Origin: Periglandula ipomoeae IasaF13
Taxonomy: Eukaryota; Ascomycota; Sordariomycetes; Hypocreales; Clavicipitaceae
Direction: 5' to 3'
NCBI GenBank assembly: GCA_000222875.2
Contig: AFRD01000033.1
Coordinates: 62,001-126,000 of the forward strand
Length of the DNA stretch: 64,000 nucleotides
The notes under the pieces are model-generated. The model saw nothing but the letters and a program-made list of their open reading frames with translations. It was not told the DNA's origin and did not search any database. This document shows positions 12,901 to 25,600 of the stretch, piece after piece. Positions within the stretch are counted from its first letter, which is position 1; each line of letters starts with the position of its first letter. The position numbers and the translations under genes were made by a program.

Positions 12901-14600
12901 GAAGCAGTAAAGTTGGCTTCGATTGTCGCAAAATTCCCAGAAGAGATTCTTGAGATTCATTGCAATCTAACATCAGAGAAATGGCCCCAGCCTTCATCGT
13001 GGCTAGCATTGCAGCAGGTGTCAAGCGCAATAAGATGATAAGCGAGCTTGGTGGCCATGTTCTCCAGCTCGCTATACGTCCAATCACCATCCCACGCATT
13101 CACAGCATACCTTTCCGGTTGACTTTGTGCTGTGGCTGCAATAAGATCAACAACGCACGTATGTGATGACTCAGGAATGGCTCTGTTCCATTGCCAAATT
13201 TCTTGCAAATCACGGTCGCAAATCGTATCAATATCGCCCAGGGTTTGACCGTCGCTTTGTGAAACGTCTCCGCTTACAAGAGCCATGACAATAGACTTGA
13301 ACAGCGATAGAATGCGACCTGATTGTTCATTGCTGAAGCTTGAAGGCAAGCAGTTGATGAAACAACGCGCCAGATTGGATCCAATTGTCACGCTTATTGC
13401 AACATCAAACTCAGTGGGATCATCTCCGTCTTCATCGATGAATTCCAGTTGTTGGCTAATAGGGCTTGCGAGAGGATCGTCAATATCCTTCTGGAAGGAC
13501 ATAATCGAATTGAATAACTGCTGTCCGGAGGCGACACACAGTTCATGCTGAATTTCGGCGAGGGAGCAGTGCTGATACTCCATATCTTCTAGAACCTGAT
13601 GATGAAGGTATTGACTGAAACGATGCTTGACCCACTCTCTGTTGATGTCAGCGCGACAAACCATAATGTTGGCATATGCACCAATGGCTTCTCCAATTAC
13701 AGGCACGTCAAGGTCTCTGCCCGAGGCAATATAGCCGAAGCAGACACTATAGGAGCCAGTATATGACGCCAATGTCAGCGCCCATGCTGCATGAAATAGA
13801 CTAGCAGGAGTAATTGATTGTGTTTCGCAATAGCTTTGCATCGACGCAAAGGCAGCCCTGTCAAGCTCTACGGCCGACCAGGACACCGCCTCTGAAGGCT
13901 GCGATATCTTACTCAAATGAGGGAACAAACAAGGCTTCAAGTTGGCGAGTTTCTTGCTCCAGTAAGACTTTTTTCTTTCTGCATTCTTGGGGTCCAAGGC
14001 TCGGGCAAACCCTCGACTGGTTTCAATTAGGTCGCCCTTGCTCAAGGTACCATTGTACGCTTTCGCCCAGTCCTCGATGAGAATCGCAGTAGAAGCACCG
14101 TCAGTGATCGCATGACTCATTTCAATTTGGCATAGAACAGTTTTTGAATCAAGCGCGCGGCAAAGCACAATCCGGTGAGGGGGTTTGAGCTGATGATAAT
14201 TGACCTTCGGCAGCTTTTGCAACATGGCATGTACAGAGCCCATAGTATCACTCTCCAGCAGTAAAAAAACACCGTGGTGCTCCTTGAAAACCGCCTGATT
14301 GAATGCCGTGCTAGAATCTACGCTTTCTATGAAGACGCTTCTGAGAGACGGCTGCCTGGAAACGACTTGCTGCCAAGATGCCGACAGCTTTTCCACGTTG
14401 ATGATGTGGGAGCCTCGCGCTTTGATCTGATACACCTGCGAAGTCTGATATACTCTGATATCTCTCGATTGACTGAGCAGCATACCGTTCACCATAGGAG
14501 AGCAGAGATACAAGTCTTCTACCACAGTATGGTTGAGAGCCTCGATTTCGGGGATGATACGACTTTGGAGATCATCGAGACCCGTGTAGTCTAAGTTCAA
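9990..14600 (-). other. NRPS module 6: C5-A6-T6-E6, most degenerate
   Basis: C5 has SHAITDG. A6 has lost about 50 nt near 13020: the stretch matching GVGP..VPLCFEKSRW in other modules is missing and the frame changes. Its A3 core reads FSSGSTGPPKG. Its A4 region is GSSSTWKV without the usual substrate-binding Asp. Its A5 core is TYGSREY instead of the usual YGPxE. Further frame changes occur near 11671 and 11467. The carrier motif reads NGGDY: the phosphopantetheine Ser is Tyr (codon 11470-11472), so T6 could not be primed. E6 keeps HHLVVDLVSW but has TGA at 10815 in place of Trp in FQVWNGLQ (compare module 5). Confidence 0.85.
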
Positions 14601-17600
14601 GAACTCATAGTCGACAAGCGTTCGTTCACGGGACCTTGAAATGAGAGTTTCCGAAATTGATCGCAGACAACGTTCTATCTGATCGATTCATGCGCCTATG
14701 AGAGGTTGATGGGAAATATGTCGGTTCCAGGCGAAGGAAACATGAGTTTGTCCTCCCTCAATGGACATATTAACATTGAAAAGAGAGGAAGTAGGCAAGT
14801 CTGGTCCAACATCAGAGACGTCCTCAAGTTCGATGCTGTTGAAGAAGGAATCATTGCGCTCAAGTTGCTGGAATTGTCCATGGTAGTTGAAGCTCAACTC
14901 CATAACAGAATTGTGCGATCCGAAAGCGTCAATGCCCTTCTCATTGCAATAGCGAGAAGTAAAATACCTCCATCCGTTGGCAGGCAGCTTTCTCCTGGCG
15001 TCCTTGATAAATCTCACAGCTTTGACATGGTCTCCCCAATCGCTTCGGGAGGCGTGGATAGGAGACATCGTTGTAAACCAGCCAACAGTTCGAGATAGGT
15101 CAATCCCATGACTCCATGGCTCACGCCCGTGCCCCTCATTGAAGATTGTCAGACTATCTCGCGAGGTGAAAGTCATGAAAAATGAATCCCAAACGGCTGA
15201 GAGTAGCAAGTCAACTACCTCAGTGTTGAGGGCACTGTGTGCATCTTTCAACACAAGAGACGTTGTCTCCTGGTCGATAACAAAAGATTTGGTCATATGA
15301 TCGCGCGTCGCATTGGGGGTATCGGATTTAAAGCCCCAGAAGGCCAAGTTGTTGGTGACACCATGGGTAGACAAGACATTTTCAGGGTTGAACTGGACGT
15401 CTTTCGCCTCTTGATATTGCAGACCATTCCAGACTTGGAATGGCAAGCTCTGCATTGAGGACCCTCCAGTCAGGAGAGTCTCAAGATCATCTAGGATTGT
15501 TCGCCAAGAGACGAGGTCAATGATCAAATGGTGGGCAATGAGGATGAGGTACTGGCTTCCTTCAGGAAGTTCGCATAAATCGACCGAAAACACATGCCCG
15601 CGTTCCAGGTCAAGACTTTTCTGACGTTGGGCTGCAACAGTCCGCATCTCGGTCATTGATTCTAGGTGCAGGCGATCAAAGTGGTAGACAGCGTCAGAGA
15701 ATTGCGGAATGCTCTGGGACCAAGCACCATCTCGGAGGTTGAAGCGAGCGCGCAGCATCGAGTGCTGCTCAACCAATTTGGCAACAGCATTACGAACGTC
15801 TGCGGCAAAGACCAGCTGATTGATTTGAACTTAGAAAGATTGATTGCAGTAATAGCCTTCTGTGTTGAGTAAATGACTAGGGGGCTTGTTCAAAAAACCA
15901 CTGCTGGATTGGCGACAATGGAAAGGGTTGATCAAAGTCTTCGGTCCGGGTGAACGCTAGGTTGGTAGAACCGGATGAGAGCCTCGCAACCTCTGCTAAC
16001 GACTTGGCCTTGAGCAGAGTTGCAACAGAGAAGACGACATCATCGGCCCGACAATACGGGGTTAATCGCATGGCAGATATAGAATCACCACCATTGGCGA
16101 TGAACGAACGTTGAACATTTACTTCAGAGGCATCCATGTTCAGAATGATGCTGCAAGCGTCGTGAATGACACGCTCGGCTTCTGTTTCTGGTTCCCGGCA
16201 AATAGAAGTGGTGTCAATACTTGAAAGTCTTGCAAATGTCTCATAATCCATATCAGTGAGCCAAGCCTCAACCAGTTTGCGATTTAGCTTTCCAGATGGG
16301 TTGAGTGGAATCTCTTTAACTGCAATCCATTTTGCAGGTACCATGTAGGATGGAAGACTTGTCTCGAGTGTTTAGCATGTCTTGTACATAGCTCTGTATG
16401 TAATTGGTGGGGCTCTCCAGTACGATGTCTGTACTTAGTTGCGATTCCGGTGTCCTCATATCTTGTATTGAGCTCCATGTGCTTGCCTCTGTATCGGAGG
16501 ATGATGAACTGGGCACACAGGTGACAGATGGTGTGTCTTGGTCTAGAACAGCGCCTACTCTGTCTAGGTTGTTCTGAATAGTTTGGACACTAAAGACGCT
16601 GACTAGTGTATTAGCCCACCGCCCAGATTTTGGAAGTAGGCACGCCGATTGTTTCGTAAGACGATGACGCATGATGTGATTTTCGATGTCACCCAATTCC
16701 ACGCGCTTGCCATGGATCTTGACTTGGGCGTCCTTCCGGCCGATAAATGTTAGAGTGCTGTCCTCGTTATAATGAACTAAGTCGCCTGTCTTGTAAACGT
16801 AACCTTCTCGGCCATCGTGGCCTGGGGATCCTCGAGTCAGCCATGGCGGGTTCTCAATGAACACGGAAGCAGTTTTCTCGGGGTCTTCCAGATATCCGGG
16901 CCCAACCAGCGGCCCCTCGAGCATCAACTCTCCGATACTTCCCACCGGCAAAAGAGAATTGCCAGTTATCGTATCCACAATCCATGTGTTAACACCCCTG
17001 CCCCTACCGATGGTTGCACCGTTGAAATTGGCGGGGTCAATGTCTGCAACAGTGGACGGAGGCGTACACTCGCAAGGGCCGTATGAGTTCTTGACGTTAA
17101 CCAGGGAAGCCCATTTCTTGGCATATTCTTCCTGCAGCCGCTCACCACTAAGGATCAATGTGTCGATTTTCTTCAGTGTTGTCACAGGCAATACCATGGC
17201 AGCAGAAGGCGTAAGCTCTGTGTGAGTGATTCCAAAGCGCTCGAGTGAGCCAGCTAAGTCGTCACGTCGCTCGGCATCTGACGGTATACACAGACAAGCA
17301 CCACAGTTGAAGGCGGAGAGCATGTTTTGCCAAGAGGTATCGAACGCATACGATGCAAAGTCATACACTCGCGCATTGATTCTGCTATCAAAATTATGGG
17401 CACTGTGTTGATGAAACATGGCGCTGCTGAAGTTGGAATGCCTGATCTGTACGCCCTTGGGTGTTCCAGTACTGCCAGACGTAAAAACGATGTATACTGT
17501 GTTGGAGGGCTGTACCTTTGGCAGAGTTCCGGGCGGCGGCAGTTCCAGGGCATCCAAGAGCTTCTCTTCAATGACGATAACAGGTTTTCCATTAGACAGC

Positions 17601-19300
17601 TGAGTAGCTTGGTCCTGTTTTATCCGGGAGGAAAGGAACAGCGTTGGCTTGACTTGCTGCACGATGCTGGCTAGGCGATCTTGTGGTAGGTTTGCATCCA
17701 GGGTCACGCAAGCCCCGCCAGCCTTCATAACGCCGAGAACAGCGATTGGAGTCCATCTCGACTTTTCAAAGTACAAAGGGACTATGACCTCAGGGCCGAC
17801 TCCTCTATGCACAAGGTGATGCGCTAAACGCGACGATAGGTCATGCAGCTGTCCATGGCTCCAATCTCCATCCCACGCACACACCGCGGTTGCCTCGGGT
17901 TGTTTCTCGCAAACAGAGACGATGACCTCATGGACTGGAGTATTAACTGTCTCCGGTACAGCAGCATTCCATTTCCAAATCTCTTCCAGATCGTCTTTGC
18001 TGACTGTTTCGAGGTGCGCAAGCCGCTTGACTTCGTGTTTTGGATCGCACAGTAGTCGCAAAATATGGTCAAACTGGTCAGCCAGCTTTTTGGTTTGTCT
18101 TTGACTTAGAATGCTGTCATCAAACTCAAATCTCATTGTCACGCCATTATGCGCGAGGTCGCATTCAATAGTCAGAGCATGGGTGTCAAATTGAGCGAGT
18201 TGGACGTTGCCCTCATCTCCATCGCCGTAAGGACCTTCACGTTCGAATATATTAGTGGCGGGCTGCCCAGATTCCTCAGCGGGATGCACCAGTAGCAGTG
18301 TCTGGAATTCGCAAGCTTGTTTGGGCTTGATTCCTAACTGACGGATGTTTTGGAGCCCCATCTGTTCGAAGGATGTCATGTCCACAAGTTGCTTCTGAAT
18401 CTGAGAGAGATAGCTTTCTACGGTCTGCTCCCAGTCAAACGAAACCCGGACAGGCACTGTTGCAAGAGTAGGGCCTGTCATCTCATCTACTCCGTGCACA
18501 GCTGCTTGACGGCCACTCATGGTAACGCCAAATACCACATCTCGCGAATTTGTGTACTGTGCGGTTAAGATACATAATGCAGCTCTAATGGCGGTTGAGG
18601 CAGTAACTTCAGACCTGGGCCACTCTAGGTCGTCGATGGTATGCGTGAGAATTGAGTTTGCCGTTGGTTGATGAGCTGGCGACGGAAGCTTCGGAAACAC
18701 TTGTGCCTTCGATTCTGCGAATTGCGCTTGCCAAAATTCCTTCGCTCCTTCTCTCTCGTACTCAAAATATGTTTGACGAAGCGCTGGAAAGGAGGGGCTT
18801 CTTGAAGAACAGCGACCCCCTCGTAAGCGACTTCCAACCTGTTCATCAGGCGCGGCATGGACCAACCATCGTAGAGAGCGTGATGCACAGTCCACACGAA
18901 GGCAAATTGCTGCTGATGATCACGCAAATTGGTGACTGCATATCGAACAAGCGGTGTTCCCATGCCCATGGCCAGTCTCCTTTCGTTTTCATGATACTCG
19001 TCTACACCTGAACACTGCAGCCAGCAAGCATCTTCGTTGACAACAATCTGTACCAGCCCTTGACCGGGCAAGTCAACAATTCGGGTGCGAAGGATCGGAG
19101 TAATCTGTAGTATGTGCTCCCAAGCTGTTCGAAAACGAGCGACTTCGATCGTATCTTTCAACGGCAGGACGTATCTGGCAACGTAGTCGCCTGCTCTCTT
19201 GGCTGTCAGTGCAAGAAGACCTTCCTGCAATGGCGTGCAGGGGAAAATGTCTTGAATCTGTGAGCCGTCGACTTGACAAAGTTTGGCGACTTGATCACGA
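14600..19300 (-). other. NRPS module 5: C4-A5-T5-E5
   Basis: C4 has HHALYDG near 18870. A one-base loss in a T run near 18767 breaks it. A5 carries FTSGSTGTPKG, FDTSWQNM and NSYGPCECTP and closely resembles A7. A further frame change near 16370 falls before LPSYMVP. T5 has NGGDSISAM (about 16080). E5 is hit by a change in a five-G run (plus strand) at 15880-15884, by TAA at 15831 where neighbours have FYV, and by TGA at 14688. Its motif HHLIIDLVSW near 15520 is intact. Confidence 0.85.
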
Positions 19301-19379
19301 GCTGTTGTTGGATCAGTCCCATGATTCAGTAGTGAGAATGGTGGAATAGTTTCATCAACACCATATTCGAGGGATCCGA

Positions 19380-22300
19380 CAGTCTTTGCGAGGTCGCTTA
19401 ATTTGGGTTGTCGGAAGATATCGGTGACAGTCAAGACAAGTCTTTCTTCTCGAGCGACACTGACCAACTTCATGGCTTCGATTGAGTCGCCACCAATGCG
19501 AAGAAAGGTATCATCTGCACTGATGGAGTGTGCGTTGATGGAGTGTGCGTTGATGCCAAGAACAGACGCCCACATGCTCTGCAGACGCTTTTCCATCCTA
19601 TTTTCAGGTGCCCTGAACTGCCCGCTGCGGGCATTAAGTGCCATCACTTCCTCGAATGTCAATTGCTGCCCCAATTCGCGCAAACGACGATCAGTCTTGC
19701 CAGTTGCCGTCATGGGGACTTCCTCGAGTGACAGATAAGCATTTGGGATCATATACCCTGGGATTTTGTTTGCAAGTCTTTCATTGAGGCCGGCTGTAAT
19801 CTTGCCGATCTGGTCACTGCGCTGACCAGCCAAGTTCGTTGAGCCATTAATTCTATGAATAAACGCCATGAGCAAGGATCTGGAGCTTTCCTTGGGAGAG
19901 ACAACTTCCGCAAAGACCTTGACTGGCACATCGTGAAGTATGTTGGTGCGAACGTGATGCTCGACGTCCCCTAACTCCAGTCTCTGACCATTGATCTTCA
20001 CTTGGGAGTCTTTCCGACCTACGAACGTCATACTTCCGTCGGTATTGTATCGCACTATATCACCGGTCTTGTAGAGCCTGCCTTTGCGACCAGTATTGCC
20101 TCGTCCGCGAATGAGCCAAATCGGGTCCTCAATGAAAGCTGCATTGGTTTTGCTGACATCTCCAAGGTACCCTGCGCCGACAAGAGGGCCTTCAAGAAGA
20201 AGTTCTCCGGCAACGCCAATCGGCACAAGCTTGTTGTGATCAGCGGGGTGTGCAATCCAGGTACACAAGCCAAATCCCGCGCCTATGCTAGCGGCAGGCG
20301 CATCAGCTTCGCCGACCGCTACAAATGTCGCCTTCACACTGCATTCTGCGGGACCATAAGTGTTTAAAACAGCTACATGCTCAGCCCATTGTACTGCGAG
20401 ATCCGTTGTTAATGCCTCGCCACTGAAGAGCAAGTGTTCAAGGCAGGTAAGATCAGCCGGACGCAATGTGCTAGCGACTGATGGGGTCAGATCGGCAAAG
20501 TTGGCATTGTAGGATAGCAAAGATGCACCGACGTTGTTAGATATTTCGAATTCGGATGGAATGCATAAGCATGCGCCTGAGGTCATCGTATGCAAGAAGT
20601 TAGACCAAGTGACATCAAAGGCATACTTAACGAAGTCATAGACGCGGGAGCTCGGTTTGAATCCTAGGGCTTCTTGCTGGTGTCGTATTGCACTGCTAAA
20701 ATTAGAATGCGTGATGATCACACCTTTAGGAACTCCCGTGCTCCCGGAGGTGAAGACAATGTATAGCATGTCAGATGGTTTGACAATCGGCAGATGACAT
20801 GAAGCTTTATCCAGCGATGTCAAGTGGGCATCGCTGAGAGACACAGCAACACAATTTGCGAGACGCTTCGTCAATTCCTCATTTGCCGCAGATGTCAGAA
20901 TAACCGTAGGACTGACCTGTTGGATGATGCTGCGCAGCCGCTCCTCTGGAAGTGTCCTGTCGAGGGCTACAGATGCAGCACCTGCCTTCATAACAGCAAG
21001 CATAGCAACGGGCATCCACTTCGATTTCTCGAAGCACAGAGGAACGATATGTCCCGGTCGAACGCCTATGCTGACCAGCTGATGCGCGAATATTGTAGCG
21101 ACGCTCTCCAATTCAGCATAATCGAAGTTGTCATCCCAGGCGCAGATAGCAGGCGCAGCGGGGGTTCTCTGAGCCACATCAGCAATGATATTGTGAATGA
21201 GCCCATCAATCGCTTCTAGGACCGTCTTGTTCCAATTCCAGATATCACGCATGTCTTCTTCGCTGATGCGATTGATTGCAGAGACATGATTTGCCGCCTT
21301 TTCGGCTGCTGAGGTTTCAATCTGGCGATCGTCGACCAAAGATCGGACAACTGTCTCCAGGAGCGACATCACGCGGCGAGCTTGGTCATCGGACATGCAA
21401 GCTAAGCGGTAATCCACTGTAAAACAGACCAAACGATCGGTCTGTCTAATGCTAATGGTAATGTCGTACTCGGTTGGGTCCTCCCAATCAAGGTCCGCAA
21501 AGACCAAATGTTCTGTCTCCATTCCCTCAGTCAGGCTGTCATTATCTTTTTGGTAAGATAAGATGGAGTTGAAGAGGTTTTGGCCAAACGGTAGGCCCAG
21601 CTCGTGCTGCACATCGGCGATCGAGAAATGCTGAAAGCCAAGGTCTTCCAAGACTTGGCTATGGACGTTGTTGGCCAAGTCTTGGCCTCTCCATTCCTCG
21701 GAAATGTCCACGCGGCAAATCATTACATTGGCGAATGCGCCAATGGAGTCCATAATGCCCCTGATCGGAAATTCTCGCCCAGATGCAAGGTATCCGAAGC
21801 AGACAGAGTCAGAGCCAGTATAAGCCGATAATGTGAGGGCCCAAGCACTCTGGAACAGGCTTGCAGGAGTGACAGAATAGGCCTCGCAAAATCTCTGAGC
21901 AAGTTGGAAGGTTTCATTGCTAAGCTCCAAAGCCACGATGCCGGTAGAGTGCGCATGTGGTACCGATACAGTCTCAGCCAATCGCGGGAAAAGACATGGC
22001 TCGAGAGCAGACAATTTGTTCTTCCAGTAAGTCATCTTGTCGGCCTTAGACAGACGTGAGGGCTCTGGCAAATCCCAGGCAGCTGTCCTGAAGCTCCTCA
22101 ATATTGAGCTCTCCTGAGTAAGCTTTTGCCCAGTCTTGCATGGTAATGGCAGTTGAAGCACCATCGGAAATAGCATGGCTCATGTCGATCCTGCAGACAA
22201 CGCGATTATCGCCAGATGCGGTACAAATGATTAGTCGGTGAGCGGGCTTTTCCTGCCTGTAGTTCACTCGAGGAGCGTTCTTGAGACTTGAGATGGCTGA

Positions 22301-22640
22301 TCCGAAGCTGTCGCTTTCGATGAGTAGTACCTCGCCAACATGCGACTTTAGCACAACAGAATGGAATGCGACTGAAGCGTCAATGCCGTCAATGAAGACA
22401 GTCCGCAAGGAAGGGTGTCTAGCGACGACAGATTGCCATGCGTTAACAAGGTTGTCGATGTTGATCTTGTGATTTCCCTGGGGTCTGATCTCCCAGGTTT
22501 GAGAAGTTTCGTATGACCCAGTTCCTTTCACTCGACTAAGGAGGATGCCGTCGACCATGGGGGATGAGGGGTAGACATTCTCGATTTGAGTGTTGTTGAT
22601 CTGCTCAAGATTGCGCAAGGTCTGGTGTAGCTCATCAAGC
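19380..22640 (-). other. NRPS module 4: C3-A4-T4
   Basis: C3 follows an E domain and is of the corresponding (D-accepting) type by position, with SHAISDG as its active motif. A frame change near 22052 separates GFARALT from KADKMTYW. The remainder of C3, A4 (FTSGSTGVPKG, FDVTWSNF, NTYGPAECS) and T4 (IGGDSIEAM, about 19475-19500) is open. A perfect 15-bp tandem duplication at 19521-19550 repeats five residues (NAHSI) in the A-T linker. Confidence 0.85.
19521..19550 (+). repeat. 15-bp perfect tandem duplication in NRPS A4-T4 linker
   Basis: Two adjacent copies of TGATGGAGTGTGCGT. On the coding (minus) strand they repeat NAHSI in the linker before the carrier helix. The duplication keeps the frame, and no other module has this insert. 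Confidence 0.95.
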
Positions 22641-25600
22641 CTGTCGTAATCGATGTGAAGGAACTCGTAATCAGAAAGTGTACGCTCAACTGATTTGCTG
22701 CTGCGCTCGAGGCAGATGGATTCCAGTGAAGGGCCAATTTGCGAGACCCACGTCTGGATTTCACTTTGGTGGGAAAGATGTTTGTTCCAGGAGAAGGAGA
22801 ATTTTGTTACTCCGGCTTCAATCACAACATTGATATCGAACAAAACCGATGTTGGCAACGATGGCCCAACAGCTGATACGCTGTCATCGAAATTCATGAC
22901 TTCGAACAGAGAGTCGGAGCGCTCGAGCTGCTGAAACTGGCCGTGATAGTTGAACTGGACTTCCATGGCAGATGCATGTGATGCGAAAGCCGACATGCCT
23001 TGCTCGTTGAGATGCCTTGAAACCCAGTAGGCCCAGCCACTGGACGGTAGAAGCTTCCGTGCATCTTTCACCTGCCTCGTTATATGGGCAACCCCATCCT
23101 TTCCACTTCGAGATACATGGATGGGGCATATTGTCGTGAACCAGCCAACAGTCCGCGATAAATCAATTTCCGAGGTCCAGGGCTCGCGGCCATGGCCTTC
23201 ATTGAAGATCGTAAGTCCTTCTCGCGAGGGGAACACCTGGAAGAAGGCATGCCAGATGGAGGACAGTATCAAGTCCACGGGTTCCGTCTTGAACGCTTCA
23301 TTGGCTTCCTTTAACAATATCGAGGTGATTGACGGTCCCACTTCGATTTGTCTTTCTGTATGGTCCGCGACGGTGTTGGGGATGCTCTCAGAATAATTCC
23401 AGAAGTCGTGATTATTATGCATATTTTGCGTAGAGAGAACCTTGCTGGGCGCGAACTCGGAAGACTGAGCCTCTTCAATCTGCAACTGATTCCAGAGCGG
23501 GAAAGGAAAGTTATCTAGTGGCTTCTTCCCAGCAAGGGAGCTCTCCAGATCATCTAGTATGATTCGCCATGAAACAAGATCGACGACCAGGTGATGCGCA
23601 ATAAGTACGAGGAACTGTTGTCCACACGGTAAGGTGTAGAGGTCTGCTGAGAAAACAGGGCCTTGCTTAATATTGAGAAGCCGGTGGCTTTCAGCAGCCT
23701 TCGTCTTGATCTCACCCAACGACTGAGCATTTGCGATACCAAAGTGGTACACTGCATCGGCTGCCTTAGGGATCCTCTGCATCCAACCGTTATTAGACTG
23801 CTCAAAGTGCGCCCGAAGCATTGAATGACGCCCAACTAATTCACGTATAGCCAAAGAAACAGCTGAAGTCGGAATGTGGCGATTGATCTTCACGTAGAAC
23901 CCTTGATTGCAATAATAATCTTTCTGCGTGACTAGTTCAGGGCTCGTTTGGGCAAAGAACCATTTTTGGATTGGCGACAGAGGGAAAGCCTTGTTGAAGT
24001 CCACTTCGAGGTTACTGATATCTTTCTGAGTAGAATCTGCTACAAACGTAGCAGAGCGTGCCACTTCGACGAGAGATTTGCATTTGAGAAGCACACTGAC
24101 TGAGAAGACAAGGTTGGCAGCACGGCAGTGGGACGAAAGACGCATAGCGGAGATCGAGTCGCCTCCGTTTGCGACAAACGAAGACTGCAGATTGACTTCA
24201 GCAGAGGGGATGTTTAGAATAACCGCGCAAGCGCTACACAGAATCCGTTCGGCTTCGGTTTCAGGTGCACGAGTTGCTGTTGCCATGCCGGCATTGCTGA
24301 TTTCGGCAAAGGTTGTCGGCTCCATTAGTAAGAGCCATTCTTCAACAAGGCGACGGTTGAGCTTGCCTGACGGGTTGAGAGGGATCGTCTTGACGGCTAC
24401 CCAAATTGAGGGGACCATGTATGATGGCAGAGCCTCTGTCAAGAGGGTCTCCAATTCTTGAATATGCTCTTGGACTCCACCATTTGCATGAATTAGTTCT
24501 ATCGATTGCCCATCTCGTGTGGAATAGAATTCATTAATGCTGAAGATTCCCACAAGCTTCTTGGCAGCCGGGCCGGAGCGAGGATACAGGCATGCAGATT
24601 GGCGTGTGAGTGGGTGACGAGCCATGTGGCTCTCGATTTCGCCGAGCTCGACTCTCTGTCCGTTGATCTTGACTTGCGCATCCTGCCTGCCGCAAAACAT
24701 GAGGGTACCGTCAGAGTTATACTTGACGAGGTCACCCGTTCTGTAAAGCCGACCTCGGCGCCCGGGCTTGCCGTCTCTGCCGCGAAGCAGCCAAGTAGGA
24801 TCGTGAATGAAGGCGACATTGGTCCTTGTCTCGTCATCTAGATAGCCGTCACCGACTAGAGGGCCTTCAAGTACAAGTTCTCCAACAGCACCGACGGGAA
24901 CAAGAACGTCACTATTCGTCGAATCGACAATCCATGTAAGCATACCGGTGCCGCGCCCGATGCTTGGTTCGCTGTTAATTGGCGGATCAATTACCGCCAC
25001 AGTTGCGGTGGAGGAACATTCGCAGGGTCCATAGCATAGTCTCAAGTCAACGAGTGGTCCCCATCGCTCAGCATGATCTCGAGAGAGTCTTTCGCCACCG
25101 AGGATCAGAGTTCGTAAAGACTGAATCGTGCTGTGCTGCAGGGCTGTGGCAGCGGATGGAGTGATGTCGAGAATAGTGGGCTTGAAGCGTTCAATGGATC
25201 CGGCCAGGTCATCTCTGCACTCGCTTTCGGAGGGAATACACAAGCAGGTACCGGCTGTAAACGTATGCATAAAGTTGTTCCAGGCCGTGTCAAAGGCATA
25301 AGAAGTGAAGTCGTATACTCGGGGATCAGCGGTGTATCCCTGAGCCTCCTGCTGATAGCGGACCGCGCTACACACATTCGCATGAGTTACTATAGCGCCC
25401 TTGGGTGTGCCTGTACTGCCGGACGTGAAGATCAAATAGGCCTTGTCACATGGCTGAGAAGCTGGAAGATCTTGTTGACTTGCTATGCCTTGTAAATTTT
25501 CCAGGCCGCCGGCGCTCAAAGTGATGATTGGAGCACTGGTGAGTTGTCTTGCTACGTTCTCATGGCCCAACGATCCCATCATTGCAACAGGCTTGATTTG

